Counted from the first letter of the stretch, positions 8,801 through 18,544 are shown. The stretch: 64,000 nucleotides of DNA from Promethearchaeota archaeon (GCA_019058295.1 JAHPZI010000002.1:62001-126000), one strand, 5' to 3'. Notes: generated by a model not told the origin, from the letters alone. Numbers and translations: made by a program.

Positions 8801-9884
8801 ATATATCAGATTAAAGAACCTAAGTCATGAGAAGATATACCAAAAAATTTTAAGAAGAGAATTCATAAAAAAACCCAAAGAGCCAAAAGAAGAGCTTGAA
8901 GCTGAAGCTGAAATAATACCTTTAGAATCCACAAAGATTGCAACACCATTTACAATGACATATTTGGCTGTTTTATGCGGGACAGTGCTGTTATTTTCCT
9001 TAGGCATATTAGTTGCATATATCACGCCGGCGATGGGAATACTTATACTAGCAGGTAGTCTATTATTGGGTGTTTATGGGTATATGATTCTCATGAGTAG
9101 GGATATCACAATCAATGTCTACTTAGAACGAATTTATACTAAAAATATTATCCTTGAGTCCTTCCAAATGGCTTTCATGTTTTTCAATATCCTGATGATT
9201 TTAATAGTTGGATATTCAATGGATTGGTTTCGATATTATCTCGTAGAATCTACTTTCAATTTTGGTGATGTATCTATACCAAGATTATATCTTTCGGTAA
9301 TTGGTGTGTTTTTTACCTCATTAGTTCTGGTAATTATTACCACTTACGTTCAACTCAGGAAGATAGTTGTTAATATTCTTAAACAAAAATCTCAGGGAGC
9401 TTCTGAAAATATGTTATTATATTTAAAAGACCAAAATTCATCACGCATGATTACACATACGGGATATAAGACGATTGTATTTTTAGTAACTGTTCTTTTG
9501 GCTATTGTTACGACTACAAATCTATTAACGAATGAGACTGGGGTTTTATTAATAATAGTTCTTCTTCCTTTTGCGTTTTCTGGCTTGTTAGCTTTAATAA
9601 TTCATCGGCTTATTGAAAGAAAGAAGATAAAGAAAGAGAAAGAGCATATGGAAATGCTTTTTGTTGATTCTAAAAAGATATGTACTAAATGTGGTGAATC
9701 CGCATATCTATCCAATAAATTCTGTGGATCATGTGGAGCCCAGCTAATTTTCGAAGATATGATGGGGACTTATGTATCAAGATGTACTGAATGTAATGCC
9801 CTTCTCGATGAAAACGCAAAGCACTGTACCGAATGTGGAAAAGAAGTTCAACAAAAGAGTATTATAAAAAAAAATAATAAATAA
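5835..9884 (+). CDS. BNR/Asp-box propeller protein with membrane region and two zinc ribbons (continues after TAG)
   Basis: The main part of the protein begun at 5295. It has many Asp-box motifs (SLDNGTTW, SYDKGITW, SFDQGSTF, SGDLGINW, SYDLGDNW, SYDEGNDW), as in sialidase-like beta-propellers, mostly Asn-rich and presumably outside the cell. Then come fibronectin/Ig-like strands (SYGMPN region), a membrane span near 8750-8815, about six more spans to ~9620, and a cytoplasmic end with two CxxC...CxxC zinc ribbons (CTKCG/CGSCG and CTECN/CTECG). No sialidase catalytic residues were identified, so binding or sensing is likelier than hydrolysis. An ATG at 5877 exists, but it lies inside a propeller strand and is an unlikely natural start. 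Confidence 0.75.
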   Translation: MLGSAFAANPETGVMFYITWLNRTDLVCIRSLDNGTTWSDPITIFNSTVMGAKNSLDIYTAPRMDVAILKNGTILIVSECDDAQYTDLVFVQSDNNGTEGSWIAPQNVTCAVDVFGFNPEANVPKIQVNRSSGVYWLMWNAYRQGAGTYRNDTKRWAQFQPNQSPYTNVQTKNVTDNDLRGSFDFYYDHHNEKIRLIRLSSPYGIQIENWTCTNFNDNDWTRTILGEYSDLGAIDSTSRYINYIYSDNKNNILYRAQYLGNTEIFRYTVLPESIFFIRKGLFDADQLVQVRWKGRKFDGSPIETSLAKVLFRENYTNEVGEVELFIIIDNYNPSIKEFQQNRQYFNPLSSNITLTEIPWEILPSESCDAYLEVFSQDIGISEWNQILENNWDDRQPKIFYSYRGILYVAYNSFESGRDIIYLIKSYDKGITWSDPIKIYESTHQIAESGFQCAAWGDTVCILVHKTNEERLLFRSFDQGSTFQDPINIYDANLFDDDAKLVSDMVFTKNGTIFITYRNDTTQFYIIRSGDLGINWTVSNIFPGNNSWSTDSGEPFLAYDPENDLVHFAMTLDKTLSLESRIVNLSIARLNVSINQWSTLESLNLIEGSFFTQFFNFIITKDNKTATPKTKITFLGNLTIPDITFTIKEFVSYDLGDNWGSMTVSDTDFFQSVCTNLAEIFYIRAESDGNDEELFIKREGRLVKTDSFSLSTFFSSEITFDGIDDFEAYIDEGNYTYVIRLEDYAGNSMEEIGWLFADYNAPQITDLSTSLGAPLPLYDLTIIVDVTDAINFTVYLHYKRDDGSWQKVQMHNNSEDSFSAVIPGETNINRIEYYVSAIDLAGNEYILDNDGSHYSYGMPNFVWSSEGLFKEDKDYSSSNSYTFTITISSDLEYVQDVIFRYSYDEGNDWDDLELEQSSPEFEGELDDIPGDLRELYYKIIIIDIYGNEYELTDTRKIEFYPEVPRPEVDVFWTNILIIISAIIGFLVAFGYIRLKNLSHEKIYQKILRREFIKKPKEPKEELEAEAEIIPLESTKIATPFTMTYLAVLCGTVLLFSLGILVAYITPAMGILILAGSLLLGVYGYMILMSRDITINVYLERIYTKNIILESFQMAFMFFNILMILIVGYSMDWFRYYLVESTFNFGDVSIPRLYLSVIGVFFTSLVLVIITTYVQLRKIVVNILKQKSQGASENMLLYLKDQNSSRMITHTGYKTIVFLVTVLLAIVTTTNLLTNETGVLLIIVLLPFAFSGLLALIIHRLIERKKIKKEKEHMEMLFVDSKKICTKCGESAYLSNKFCGSCGAQLIFEDMMGTYVSRCTECNALLDENAKHCTECGKEVQQKSIIKKNNK

Positions 9885-9936
9885 TTTTTTTTCTATTTTA
9901 ATTACTTTTTATTTTTCAAATTTTTTCGCAACAGGT

Positions 9937-10446
9937 TTATGAATAATAGGAATAACTTTCCTTATCAAAACCGTTGACATATTCAATTGAAATTCCATCT
10001 GGACGATATTCTGGAGGATTATAAATTAAATTTAAATCTGGAAAATAAGCTCCGATTCCTTTTTTTGCTAGAATTATAGCAGGATGATTATTATTTGCGA
10101 AGATTTCTTCACTAATTTTTAGGGTGATAACACGGCATTGGTGCTCGTTCCATACACCTAAAGAATGAATATACTCATGCAATAGAATATGATAAGTATA
10201 GGCCCAAACTATTTCATAGGGTTGTTTTTCAAGAATAATTTTCAAAGGTGTTTTGTTCATAATAATATCGGTTCCTGGAGGAAAATGCATTCCACCAATA
10301 AATGCGCCTTGATACATTCCCATTTCTGCCAAACCCAAGTTTAAACCAGCCCTATGACGCCCTAGGATCTGCTTTACATCAGCTCGAACTTTTTCAAAAA
10401 TATCAGGCATTTCTTTCTTTAATTCTTTAAAATTTATATTATTCAC
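9937..10446 (-). CDS. zincin-type metallopeptidase-like protein (HEXXH)
   Basis: A 169-residue protein with LLHEYIHSLG, a textbook HEXXH zinc-binding and catalytic helix, followed by WNEHQC, where Glu or His could provide a third ligand. No signal peptide or membrane span is visible, so it is probably cytoplasmic. The size and lone motif resemble minimal gluzincin or SprT/ImmA-like peptidases, but I cannot place it in a named family. It runs in the same direction as the ArsR-type regulator 27 bp upstream and may share its transcript. Substrate unknown. Confidence 0.6.
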   Translation of the reverse strand: MNNINFKELKKEMPDIFEKVRADVKQILGRHRAGLNLGLAEMGMYQGAFIGGMHFPPGTDIIMNKTPLKIILEKQPYEIVWAYTYHILLHEYIHSLGVWNEHQCRVITLKISEEIFANNNHPAIILAKKGIGAYFPDLNLIYNPPEYRPDGISIEYVNGFDKESYSYYS

Positions 10447-10473
10447 CCAATTTTAGTTTTAGTTTTTACTAAA

Positions 10474-11298
10474 TTATAAATCAAAAAACCAATCATCTTC
10501 TTCTTCATGGAGAAAATCCATTATTTTTGATAAATCTTTAAGCAATGGTTCAATTGAAACTCGATTTCTCGCTCGTAAATCTATATCCATATCTGAAGAA
10601 AAGATGTCGTCTAATAGACGATCCAACAGACTAACAGATGTTTTTTTGAAATATTTTTCGGGATTGAAAAACAAAGTAAAAAAGATTTCTTCTCCCAAAT
10701 TTAGACTTTCCTTAATGAGTTTATCTTTTTTACGTCGTTCTTTAATTGATTTAAGAAGCTTTTCCTTATATTGCCTTTCCATTATATTTTTTAGCTCACC
10801 AAGAAAGCATTGTTTATTTTGTAGCAACATACTTCTCTCAATTTCTAAACTTCTTACATTATCTTCTATTTCTTTAATTCTTTCACCTAGGAATCTAATT
10901 TTTTTATTAGGTGATTTAATTCTTTGATAATCAGTAGAAAAATCAGTATCTTTGAGTTGAACTATATCGTTATCTCCCTTGATTTCTTCTGAACTATACT
11001 TAATATTGTAATAATGAGGATTTATATCTATTCTTATTGAAAGATTACTCTTAATACAATATTGTCCTCCTGGCTTTTCGGGATCTATTTCTTCAATTAT
11101 ATTATAACTAAGTAGAATTTTTAATTGACTATGAACTGCTTGTCTTGATATTCCTAATTCATTTGCTAATTCTGAAGTGGAGTGAGGAACTTTAGCTAAT
11201 TTTGATAAAATTAATCTTCTCGTTGGGTTTCCCAATATTTCCAATAAATTATCTAAACTGATAAAATTGCTATTTCCTTCACTTTCTTCTACTTCCAT
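10474..11298 (-). CDS. ArsR-type winged-helix transcriptional regulator
   Basis: 274 residues. The N-terminus (about 14-85) is a typical ArsR/HTH_20 winged helix: LLEILGNPTRRLILSKLAK, then STSELANELGISRQAVHSQLKIL as the recognition helix, then a wing ending GGQYCIKSN. A charged linker is followed by a coiled coil (about 140-200, ERIKEIEDNVRSLEIERSMLLQNK) that probably dimerises, and an acidic tail ending EEEDDWFFDL. No metal-binding Cys pair is seen, so metal sensing is unlikely. It lies between the metallopeptidase and cdc48 genes on the same strand, and a role in proteostasis control is only a guess from that position. Confidence 0.75.
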   Translation of the reverse strand: MEVEESEGNSNFISLDNLLEILGNPTRRLILSKLAKVPHSTSELANELGISRQAVHSQLKILLSYNIIEEIDPEKPGGQYCIKSNLSIRIDINPHYYNIKYSSEEIKGDNDIVQLKDTDFSTDYQRIKSPNKKIRFLGERIKEIEDNVRSLEIERSMLLQNKQCFLGELKNIMERQYKEKLLKSIKERRKKDKLIKESLNLGEEIFFTLFFNPEKYFKKTSVSLLDRLLDDIFSSDMDIDLRARNRVSIEPLLKDLSKIMDFLHEEEDDWFFDL

Positions 11299-11349
11299 CT
11301 AAAAACTCACACTTTTGTTTAATTTTTTTATTTGTATTTAAAATTTTAA

Positions 11350-13572
11350 TCATCTATACATTTCTTCTGGTTCTTTTGCATATCTATCTTGAGCAATTTT
11401 GGCCCGGTCTGCAGATTTTAATACTTTTTCCATAGCATCATCGAATTCCTTTTTTGAAATTTTTACTTTCTTTACTGATTCTGAATCTTGTGAATTAATG
11501 GTAGGATCGGCTAGAGCTCTTCGAATAGTTAACAGAGTTGCTTCTTCGCATATTCCTTGTATATCTGCACCAGTATAATTTTCCATACTTTGTGCCATTT
11601 TATCAATATCAACATCTTTAGCTAAGGGTTTATTTTTAAGATGAATCTTAAATATTTCTTTGCGTGCTTTTTTATCAGGCATTGGTATTTCAATGTGCCT
11701 GCCGAATCTTCCTGAACGTAACATTGCTGGATCGAGCATATCAACCCTATTTGTTGCAGCAAGTAAAATAACATCTTTTAATCCTTCTAATCCATCCATT
11801 TCAGTTAGTAATTGTGATATAACTGATTCAGTTACGTGAGACCCAGCTGATCTTCCCCGTAATCCTGCTATAGCATCAATTTCGTCAAAGAAAACAATAC
11901 AAGGAGATGCTGACCTTGCTTTTCGAAAAGTTTCTCTTACCGCTTTTTCACTTTCGCCGACCCATTTGGATAAAAATTCGGGTCCCTTAACCGAAATAAA
12001 ATTCACTTCGCTCTCATGAGCTAACGCCTTCGCTAATAAAGTTTTCCCAGTTCCAGGAGGTCCATGAAGTAAAATCCCATTTGGAGGCCTTGAATGCAAA
12101 TGGCGATATAATTCAGGATATTTTAAAGGCCACTCGATCACTTCCTTTAATTGTACAATTACCTCTTCTAAACCCCCAATATCTTCCCAAGTTTCAGTAG
12201 GTTGTGTTATCAAGACTTCCCTTAATGCTGAAGGTTCAATACTATTTAACGCAGATTCAAAATGATTCATTTTAATTTGAAGATTGTTTAAAATTTCAGG
12301 GGGGATAGGTCTCTCTAAATCAATTTTTGGCAATATTTCTCTTATTGATAACATTGCCGCTTCTTTTGCCAATGCTTCAACATCTGCTCCAACAAATCCG
12401 TGAGTTTTTTCAGCCATTAATCGTAAATTAACATCATTATATAATGGCATTCCACGCGTGTGAATTAATAATATTTCATATCGTCCATCTGTGTCTGGGA
12501 CTCCAATTTCAATTTCACGGTCAAATCTTCCAGGTCTTCTAAGCGCAGGATCAATATCATTTACTCTATTAGTTGCTCCGATGACAATAATTTCACCTCT
12601 TCCTTCCAAACCATCTAACAAGGAAAGAAGTTGAGCAACAACCCTCCTTTCTACTTCACCAGTTACTTCGCCTCTTTTAGGAGCTATTGAATCTAATTCA
12701 TCAATAAAAATTATTGAAGGGGCGTTATCCTTTGCATCGTCGAAAATTTTGCGAAGATTTTCTTCACTTTGTCCGTAAAATTTGCTCATAATTTCAGGTC
12801 CACTAATCGTTATAAAATGGGCATCAGTCTCGTATGAGACTGCTCTTGCTAACAATGTTTTCCCTGTACCAGGGGGTCCATGAAGCAAAACGCCTTTGGG
12901 AGGATCAATCCCAATTCTTTTGTACAACTCGGGGTGTCTTATGGGTAATTCAATCATTTCACGGATTCTCTGAATTTCTTCTTCTAACCCTCCTATATCC
13001 TCGTAAGTAACTTTTGCTTTCTCTAACTCTATAAGCTCCATATGACTTTTTTCACTAAAAACAACTTTCGTGTCTAAATGAATTCGAACCGCATCAGCTT
13101 TTGGATAAAAATCTACAACTACAAGATCTACTCTACGAGCATAAGCGTAAAAACTTATAAGATCGTCTTTGGTAATTACACGATTCTCTAATTTTCTCGC
13201 CAATTGTTGAGGATTTCTTAATATTACAGCTTCTTTTAATCCCGCAAATGTTACTTTATTTGCTAAGGCAGCTTCTATTTTACGAATTTCCACGATGTCA
13301 TCTAAAGAAGCGCCTAAATTTCTTCTCAAGGATTGATCGATCCGAATTATGCCAGCTCCTTTATCTTCTGACCTTCCAGGGTATAATAAAGCAGCAGTTT
13401 TTTTATTAGTTGTAGGATGGGCTATTTCTACAACATCTCCTGTTTTTATGTTTAATTCTGCCGTTAAATCTGGATCAATTCTTACAATACCCCTTCCAGC
13501 ATCTTCCTTAAAAGCATCTTTTACTCTTAACTTATTCCCCTCTCTTTCATATCCACTTGTAAAACCACTCAT
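11350..13572 (-). CDS. cdc48: Cdc48/VAT-type AAA+ ATPase
   Basis: 740 residues with the full Cdc48/p97/VAT layout. An N-domain (~1-185, double-psi barrel with two [16 protein letters not shown]-type repeats) is followed by D1 and D2 AAA modules. Each has Walker A GPPGTGKT (about 231 and 504), Walker B ([16 protein letters not shown]) and a second region of homology ([38 protein letters not shown]) with arginine fingers. It is a hexameric unfoldase that feeds substrates to proteolysis or disassembles complexes. The C-terminus ends MYR, without a clear HbYX proteasome-docking motif. The Hsp20-type gene upstream on the same strand suggests a protein quality control unit. Confidence 0.95.
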   Translation of the reverse strand: MSGFTSGYEREGNKLRVKDAFKEDAGRGIVRIDPDLTAELNIKTGDVVEIAHPTTNKKTAALLYPGRSEDKGAGIIRIDQSLRRNLGASLDDIVEIRKIEAALANKVTFAGLKEAVILRNPQQLARKLENRVITKDDLISFYAYARRVDLVVVDFYPKADAVRIHLDTKVVFSEKSHMELIELEKAKVTYEDIGGLEEEIQRIREMIELPIRHPELYKRIGIDPPKGVLLHGPPGTGKTLLARAVSYETDAHFITISGPEIMSKFYGQSEENLRKIFDDAKDNAPSIIFIDELDSIAPKRGEVTGEVERRVVAQLLSLLDGLEGRGEIIVIGATNRVNDIDPALRRPGRFDREIEIGVPDTDGRYEILLIHTRGMPLYNDVNLRLMAEKTHGFVGADVEALAKEAAMLSIREILPKIDLERPIPPEILNNLQIKMNHFESALNSIEPSALREVLITQPTETWEDIGGLEEVIVQLKEVIEWPLKYPELYRHLHSRPPNGILLHGPPGTGKTLLAKALAHESEVNFISVKGPEFLSKWVGESEKAVRETFRKARSASPCIVFFDEIDAIAGLRGRSAGSHVTESVISQLLTEMDGLEGLKDVILLAATNRVDMLDPAMLRSGRFGRHIEIPMPDKKARKEIFKIHLKNKPLAKDVDIDKMAQSMENYTGADIQGICEEATLLTIRRALADPTINSQDSESVKKVKISKKEFDDAMEKVLKSADRAKIAQDRYAKEPEEMYR

Positions 13573-13637
13573 CTTTTTCCCGGTATATTAATTTTTATTT
13601 TCTTTCAATTAATATAATACTATTTATTAATTAAGAT

Positions 13638-14264
13638 TTAATCTTGATTTGTATTCTTTCTAAACTTTAATGTCGCAATCCCGTTATTGACTTCTAAATT
13701 GTAATTCTCCATAGAAATATTAAAGGGTAAATAAATATGCTTAAGATAATGCTTTAGGTCATTTCGAGCAGAAAATGTTATTTTCCTCTCAAATTCGTTT
13801 GAACTTAAGTTAATATCGTCCTTATTTATACCTGGAACTTCAATAATAATCTCATAAGAATTGTCAAAATCGTTAATTTCTGTATATGGTTCTATAACGC
13901 GTGATTCGGTTGTATATATACCAGATTCTGGTTCTAAAGAAAGTTCGCTAGCGTCAATTTCTCCTATTTGCTTAGAATTGAATATATTGTTAAATCTTGA
14001 GTCTACTTCAATATTGTGTTTCTGTAAATATTCTCGAAGTTTTTTCTCATCTATATCACCCTCAATTTTGATTTCTGGCTCATCCATTCCTGATTCATAG
14101 CGATATGAAACTTTAAATCCTCTAGCATTTTTCTTATTAAAATCTAAATCATTATCCGACTCTGGAATAAAAAAGAAATCTGCATCAAAAAATTTTGAAT
14201 TGAACTTAAATAATTTTTTTATATCATCTAAAAATTTATCATAATCATCCGACACTTTCACCAC
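13638..14264 (-). CDS. Hsp20/alpha-crystallin family small heat-shock protein
   Basis: 208 residues. The C-terminal ~90 form an alpha-crystallin-like beta-sandwich: IEPYTEINDFDNSYEIIIEVPGINKDDI, then ERKITFSARNDLKHYLKHIYLPF, then YNLEVNNGIATLKFRK, the usual strand order with the GIATLKF end. The N-terminal half is acidic and specific to this archaeal type. The C-terminal IxI anchor of bacterial Hsp20 is not obvious. It probably binds unfolding clients, and it is the upstream neighbour of cdc48 on the same strand, 65 bp away, which suggests co-expression. Confidence 0.8.
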   Translation of the reverse strand: MVKVSDDYDKFLDDIKKLFKFNSKFFDADFFFIPESDNDLDFNKKNARGFKVSYRYESGMDEPEIKIEGDIDEKKLREYLQKHNIEVDSRFNNIFNSKQIGEIDASELSLEPESGIYTTESRVIEPYTEINDFDNSYEIIIEVPGINKDDINLSSNEFERKITFSARNDLKHYLKHIYLPFNISMENYNLEVNNGIATLKFRKNTNQD

Positions 14265-14406
14265 CTTTATTTTTGAGACTCTGTCAAGATCTTCTTGTCA
14301 AATAAATAATGACACTCGACCTATAAAAATTTATCGCTTTTAAAAAAATAATACCTAAAAGAAACAATTTATTAAAAAAACATTAGAAAATAAAATGAAA
14401 AAATAA

Positions 14407-15483
14407 TTAGATTTTTTTTTTAACTTGTTCTATGACTTCCTTTGTTCGATGGAGCAATTCAAAAGCAATTTGTGGATCTTCCCAACCTCCTAAACCGCAA
14501 TCAGGTCCTATGAATTTTAATCGATCGCCGTATAATTCAATTGCAGTTAATAAATTTTTTCTAATCCTTTCTTTAGGGTCAATTAAGCTTAATTTTCCTG
14601 AAACAGTTTTAAAATCATCTATAGAACTTCCCAAATCTAATTTCTCAGCAATAATGTTATCAATATTGGTTCTAGTGATGCCAACTCGAATAAATTTATC
14701 GTACTGATCCAATTCTTTTTTTGGAATTTTATTGCTCGAATCTGAAGCATATTCACATGTTAACACATCAATCTTTTTTGTCTGCATCGGAAGTATAGCT
14801 TTATTTAAAGTATGAAGATGAATTTGAATTGTGGCATCAACACCTTCTAGAGATTTATCTAAGATATTGATGATATCATCATTGTTTATATTAAACATAT
14901 CAACATAACCGAAGGAAGGCTCATCAATCGCAACGACTGACGTTTTTATATATTTATCATTTACTATCGCACTTTTTATAAAGGAGTTTACTGACCTTGC
15001 AAAATTTAAAGCCAAATCTAAGTATACAGTAAAATTATGCTGTTTAATATATAATTCTAATGGTCCAGTAACACAAATTTTAACATTTAAGGGATGTCCC
15101 GTTTCTTCATAATAATTTTTTGCGAAATTCTTAAGTATAAACAACTCGGGTATAAAAGCTTTTTGAGAATTTATTAAACCCGGGGCAGTTTCGTATTCTG
15201 AAATTGGTTTTAAGAATTGATTGTACATATCTAAATGCTGAGGGTAATTAATTATTTCTACTCCCGCTTTATGTTTTAATTGGAATGAACTAAGAAATGG
15301 ATTTATGAAATAATTATTAATACCTGTATGCTCTAAAATATCATTTTCATTCTTATTAATAAAAGCCTTGTAAGTTACCCAATAGAATTTACGATAATGC
15401 TCGATATCCACATTATTAGGCAGTGGAAAGCTACCAACATCATCAAATAGAGGGAATTCAATCAAATCTGATCTAAAACTCAT
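14407..15483 (-). CDS. MetE-type (core) cobalamin-independent methionine synthase
   Basis: 358 residues, the length of archaeal single-domain MetE enzymes rather than the ~750 of bacterial MetE. It makes methionine by methylating homocysteine bound to zinc. Visible motifs: DVGSFPLP near the N-terminus, VAIDEPSFGYVD, the zinc region IQIHLH, LTCEYASDS with the expected Glu, and GPDCGLGGW with the final Cys ligand. In MetE the first zinc motif is normally HxC, but here it reads HxH, so one thiolate ligand is replaced or shifted. The short form suggests a methyl donor other than polyglutamyl-folate, perhaps a methyl-corrinoid protein as proposed for archaeal core-MetE. It stands alone with no folate-binding half. 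Confidence 0.8.
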   Translation of the reverse strand: MSFRSDLIEFPLFDDVGSFPLPNNVDIEHYRKFYWVTYKAFINKNENDILEHTGINNYFINPFLSSFQLKHKAGVEIINYPQHLDMYNQFLKPISEYETAPGLINSQKAFIPELFILKNFAKNYYEETGHPLNVKICVTGPLELYIKQHNFTVYLDLALNFARSVNSFIKSAIVNDKYIKTSVVAIDEPSFGYVDMFNINNDDIINILDKSLEGVDATIQIHLHTLNKAILPMQTKKIDVLTCEYASDSSNKIPKKELDQYDKFIRVGITRTNIDNIIAEKLDLGSSIDDFKTVSGKLSLIDPKERIRKNLLTAIELYGDRLKFIGPDCGLGGWEDPQIAFELLHRTKEVIEQVKKKI

Positions 15484-15636
15484 TCTAGAATATAATTTGG
15501 ATAATATTGGAAAAATTTCTGAATTTAAAAATCTTTAGGAGAAAGTTATATTATTAAAAGTATGAATTAGTAATGTTTGTTATATTAATGAAATATAATC
15601 TCAATTTTTTTTAAGAAAAAACACATAATTATTATC

Positions 15637-16005
15637 ATGTCACTTGCAAGAAATGATGCTCCAAAAAGTTTTATCCCTATTTTTATGACATGGATTTTCC
15701 TATGTAATATCACAGCAATAATCCTAGCGATTATATGGTATTTTCAATTTCCCGAGAGTTTCAGATTTGATGCAATGGTCTCAATGTATATAATAATTGC
15801 GATAAATGTTCTTAGCATCATTCTATTATATCCCATGCTAAGTATGGATCCAATAACTCCATTTCTAAAGGGAGCAATCATATGGTTTATTGTAATATCG
15901 ATAATATATGTTATTTTGGGTGCTTACATTGCATTAATTCCGGGGACAATCCAATTGCTCGGAGACCTTTGGTTTCATTGGAAGCGTAATAAGCTGATAG
16001 GATAA
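15637..16005 (+). CDS. small integral membrane protein
   Basis: 122 residues with three predicted membrane spans (about 13-35, 46-68 and 77-102), a short basic tail (WKRNKLIG) and no recognisable motif. It lies 38 bp upstream of an ABC ATPase and its permease on the same strand, so it may be an accessory subunit of that exporter. I do not recognise the family. Confidence 0.6.
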   Translation: MSLARNDAPKSFIPIFMTWIFLCNITAIILAIIWYFQFPESFRFDAMVSMYIIIAINVLSIILLYPMLSMDPITPFLKGAIIWFIVISIIYVILGAYIALIPGTIQLLGDLWFHWKRNKLIG

Positions 16006-16043
16006 ATGGAAAAAAATCGAAAAAAGAATTTGAGAAATAATTT

Positions 16044-16994
16044 ATGTCAGAACTAGCAATAGAAACAAAAAATTTACACTTTACTTATGGAAAAGGTAAA
16101 TCTGCTGTTAATGCGCTTAGAGGCGTAGATTTCAAAATTGCTAAAGGTGAAAATTATTGCTTATTAGGTCCAAATGGATCGGGCAAAACAACACTCATTA
16201 GATGTATTCTTGGTTTATTAAAAGGCGAAGGGTCTATTTGTCTATTAGGTCATGAAATGCCCCGTGATCAGAGTAAAATTGTTTCGCAGATTGGTTATAT
16301 GCCACAAGCAATTTCATTGTACCCTGATTTATCTGTGAAAGAGTCTTTGCACTTTTTCGGAAAGATTTTTGGAATGAATAAGCAAGAAAGAGATGAATCT
16401 GTAGAAAAACATCTTGAGATATTCTTATTAAAAGAATGGAAGAATACTAAGGTTGATAATTTATCTGGGGGTATGAAACGAAGATTATCTTTAGCATGTA
16501 GTCTCATCCATGAACCGAAATTACTTATTTTGGATGAACCCACGGTAGGTGTAGATCCGACCCTTCGGCTAAATTTTTGGGATTATTTTAAAGACTTAAA
16601 CGACCAAGGTACAACGATAATAACAACAACTCATATAATGGATGAGGCTGAAAAAAGCAGAATTATAGGTTTTATGAGAAATGGAAAATTAATTGCTGAA
16701 GGAACGTATCATGAATTAAAAAAAAAAGTTCCAGGGAAAAGGAAATTAATTATTAAGACAAAAGAAGAAGATACAACACAATTAGTAAAAACTATTTACA
16801 GTGAATATCAATTAAAAGTGCTTTCTTCTAAGTTTAAACTTGAAATCTTTTACGATGATGATTCCTTGATTGACAATATATTATCACTTGTAAGAAATCA
16901 AGTTAAAATCTTTTCAATACAGACAGAAGAACCAAGTTTGGAGGATACTTTCATATTCTTTTCGAATGAGAATGAGGTGAAATTCGCAAAATGA
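16044..16994 (+). CDS. ABC-2 type exporter, ATP-binding protein
   Basis: 316 residues with all ABC ATPase motifs: Walker A GPNGSGKTT (around residue 40), Q-loop GYMPQAISLYP, signature LSGGMKRRLSL, Walker B LLILDEPTVGVDP and H-switch TTTHIMDEAE. The C-terminal ~90 residues form the regulatory extension common in CcmA/DrrA-type exporters. Its stop overlaps the start of the permease gene by 4 bp (ATGA), so the two are translationally coupled and should form one pump for a drug, lipid or polysaccharide. The substrate cannot be told from sequence. Confidence 0.92.
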   Translation: MSELAIETKNLHFTYGKGKSAVNALRGVDFKIAKGENYCLLGPNGSGKTTLIRCILGLLKGEGSICLLGHEMPRDQSKIVSQIGYMPQAISLYPDLSVKESLHFFGKIFGMNKQERDESVEKHLEIFLLKEWKNTKVDNLSGGMKRRLSLACSLIHEPKLLILDEPTVGVDPTLRLNFWDYFKDLNDQGTTIITTTHIMDEAEKSRIIGFMRNGKLIAEGTYHELKKKVPGKRKLIIKTKEEDTTQLVKTIYSEYQLKVLSSKFKLEIFYDDDSLIDNILSLVRNQVKIFSIQTEEPSLEDTFIFFSNENEVKFAK

Positions 16995-18508
16995 AGTTAT
17001 CAAATATTAAAGCAATAGCGATTAAAAATTTTCATCAAATAAAGAGAGACCCACGTATGATCGCTTTATCGGTAATTGCTCCTATAATCATTACAGCATT
17101 ATTCGGGTTTGTATTTGGAGGTGAATTAACCCATATCGAAATTTATATTGTCGACAAGGATAATAACTTTGAAAATGTATTTGCAACTGAAATAATAAAT
17201 AAATTTTCTGAAGATTCAAGAATTCAGTTAAATACTAGTATTTCAGATCCAAATTTAGTTAAAGCAGCAGTAGCAAACAATTTTACTCAAGCAGCAGTGA
17301 TTTTACCAAGTACGTTTACACAAGATACATTGCTTGGTCGTGGCAGCCAAATTGATTTAATTATCGGCAATTTAAGTATTAATGCGTCAAATTATGTTAT
17401 TGCCTCCTTTGAAATTAGTTTTGGTATAATTATGGCAAAATATTTTGGTGCTTCTCAACCTAAAATTGTAATAAAACAGCTTCATGAAGTATCTGATGGT
17501 AAAATACCAGATAAAATCAATGTTTCTCTTTGTAATTATGATTTAGGATGGGCACTCTTACACGACAAACTGTCTGATAAAGTTATTAAGATTTTAAAGG
17601 AAGACGATACGGTTGACATCAAAAAAGTAAAATCAATAAAGGATAATGAAGATGACATTAAAAATGGAAACAAAAGAGGGATGATAATTTTTCCTAAAGA
17701 TTTCACATATGAAGCACTAGTAAATAAGGAGATAAGTGTTGATGTTAGACTTGATGGAGCGGAACCGCAAGCATGTGGAGCAATAATGGGTGCATTAAGT
17801 GAAGCATTGTCTGATTCATTTGAGGACACATTTGATAAAAAATCTTTCAATATTAATGAATATTATTATAATAATATTGATGGAACAGATGAATCTGTTG
17901 ACCCTATTACTTATTTTACACCAGCTATAATTGGTTTTATTGGATTTTTCTTTGGATTTATTTTAACGATGTTATCCTTTATAAGAGAAAGAAAAGAGGG
18001 AACAATGGAAAGGATTTTAACATCACCATTAAAACGTTCTGAAATTATAATTGGTTATATATTATCATTCAGCATATTATCTACAATTCAAGCTGCAGTA
18101 ACGTTGATTGTAGCAATCCTTATTTTTAATGCGCAAATAGAGTTTTCCATATTTATTCTTCTACAAGCCTATTTAATTATATATCTTCTATTATTAACAG
18201 CTCTGGGAATTGGTATTTTTTTATCAACTTTAGCAAAGACTGAATTCCAGATAATCCAATTTATACCCCTAATAATTTTACCTTTTATGTTGTTATCAGG
18301 GGTCTGGTCACCAATAGAAACATTACCTGATTTTCTTCGCCCAATATCATCATTTATACCATTAACATATGCTAATTTAGCTATGCGGGATATATTTCTT
18401 AGAAATGAGACAATTCTAGATATTATTTTACCAATAGGAATTTTAGCATTATCAGCTTTTCTAATGATTTCATTAGGAATTATAAAGCTTAATAAAACAT
18501 TGAAATAA
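16991..18508 (+). CDS. ABC-2 type exporter, permease protein
   Basis: 505 residues. One N-terminal span (MIALSVIAPIIITALFGFVFG) is followed by a large ~270-residue external domain, then five more spans from ~315 to the end, the six-span layout of ABC-2 (YhgE/DrrB-like) permeases. The segment RERKEGTMERILTSPLKRSEIIIGY is the characteristic cytoplasmic coupling helix. It overlaps the ATPase gene by 4 bp. The external domain looks duplicated, with two similar predicted halves (around AAVILPSTFTQ and GMIIFPKDFTY), as in many such permeases. Confidence 0.9.
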   Translation: MKLSNIKAIAIKNFHQIKRDPRMIALSVIAPIIITALFGFVFGGELTHIEIYIVDKDNNFENVFATEIINKFSEDSRIQLNTSISDPNLVKAAVANNFTQAAVILPSTFTQDTLLGRGSQIDLIIGNLSINASNYVIASFEISFGIIMAKYFGASQPKIVIKQLHEVSDGKIPDKINVSLCNYDLGWALLHDKLSDKVIKILKEDDTVDIKKVKSIKDNEDDIKNGNKRGMIIFPKDFTYEALVNKEISVDVRLDGAEPQACGAIMGALSEALSDSFEDTFDKKSFNINEYYYNNIDGTDESVDPITYFTPAIIGFIGFFFGFILTMLSFIRERKEGTMERILTSPLKRSEIIIGYILSFSILSTIQAAVTLIVAILIFNAQIEFSIFILLQAYLIIYLLLLTALGIGIFLSTLAKTEFQIIQFIPLIILPFMLLSGVWSPIETLPDFLRPISSFIPLTYANLAMRDIFLRNETILDIILPIGILALSAFLMISLGIIKLNKTLK

Positions 18509-18544
18509 TTTTTTATATTTGCTTATATTAGTAGTTAAAAATCC

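Noticed and set aside
5877-9884. ATG 5877 as the true start of a separate BNR gene
   Set aside because: The ATG lies within a propeller strand, codons upstream to the TAG continue the domain, and the signal peptide is only on the upstream part.
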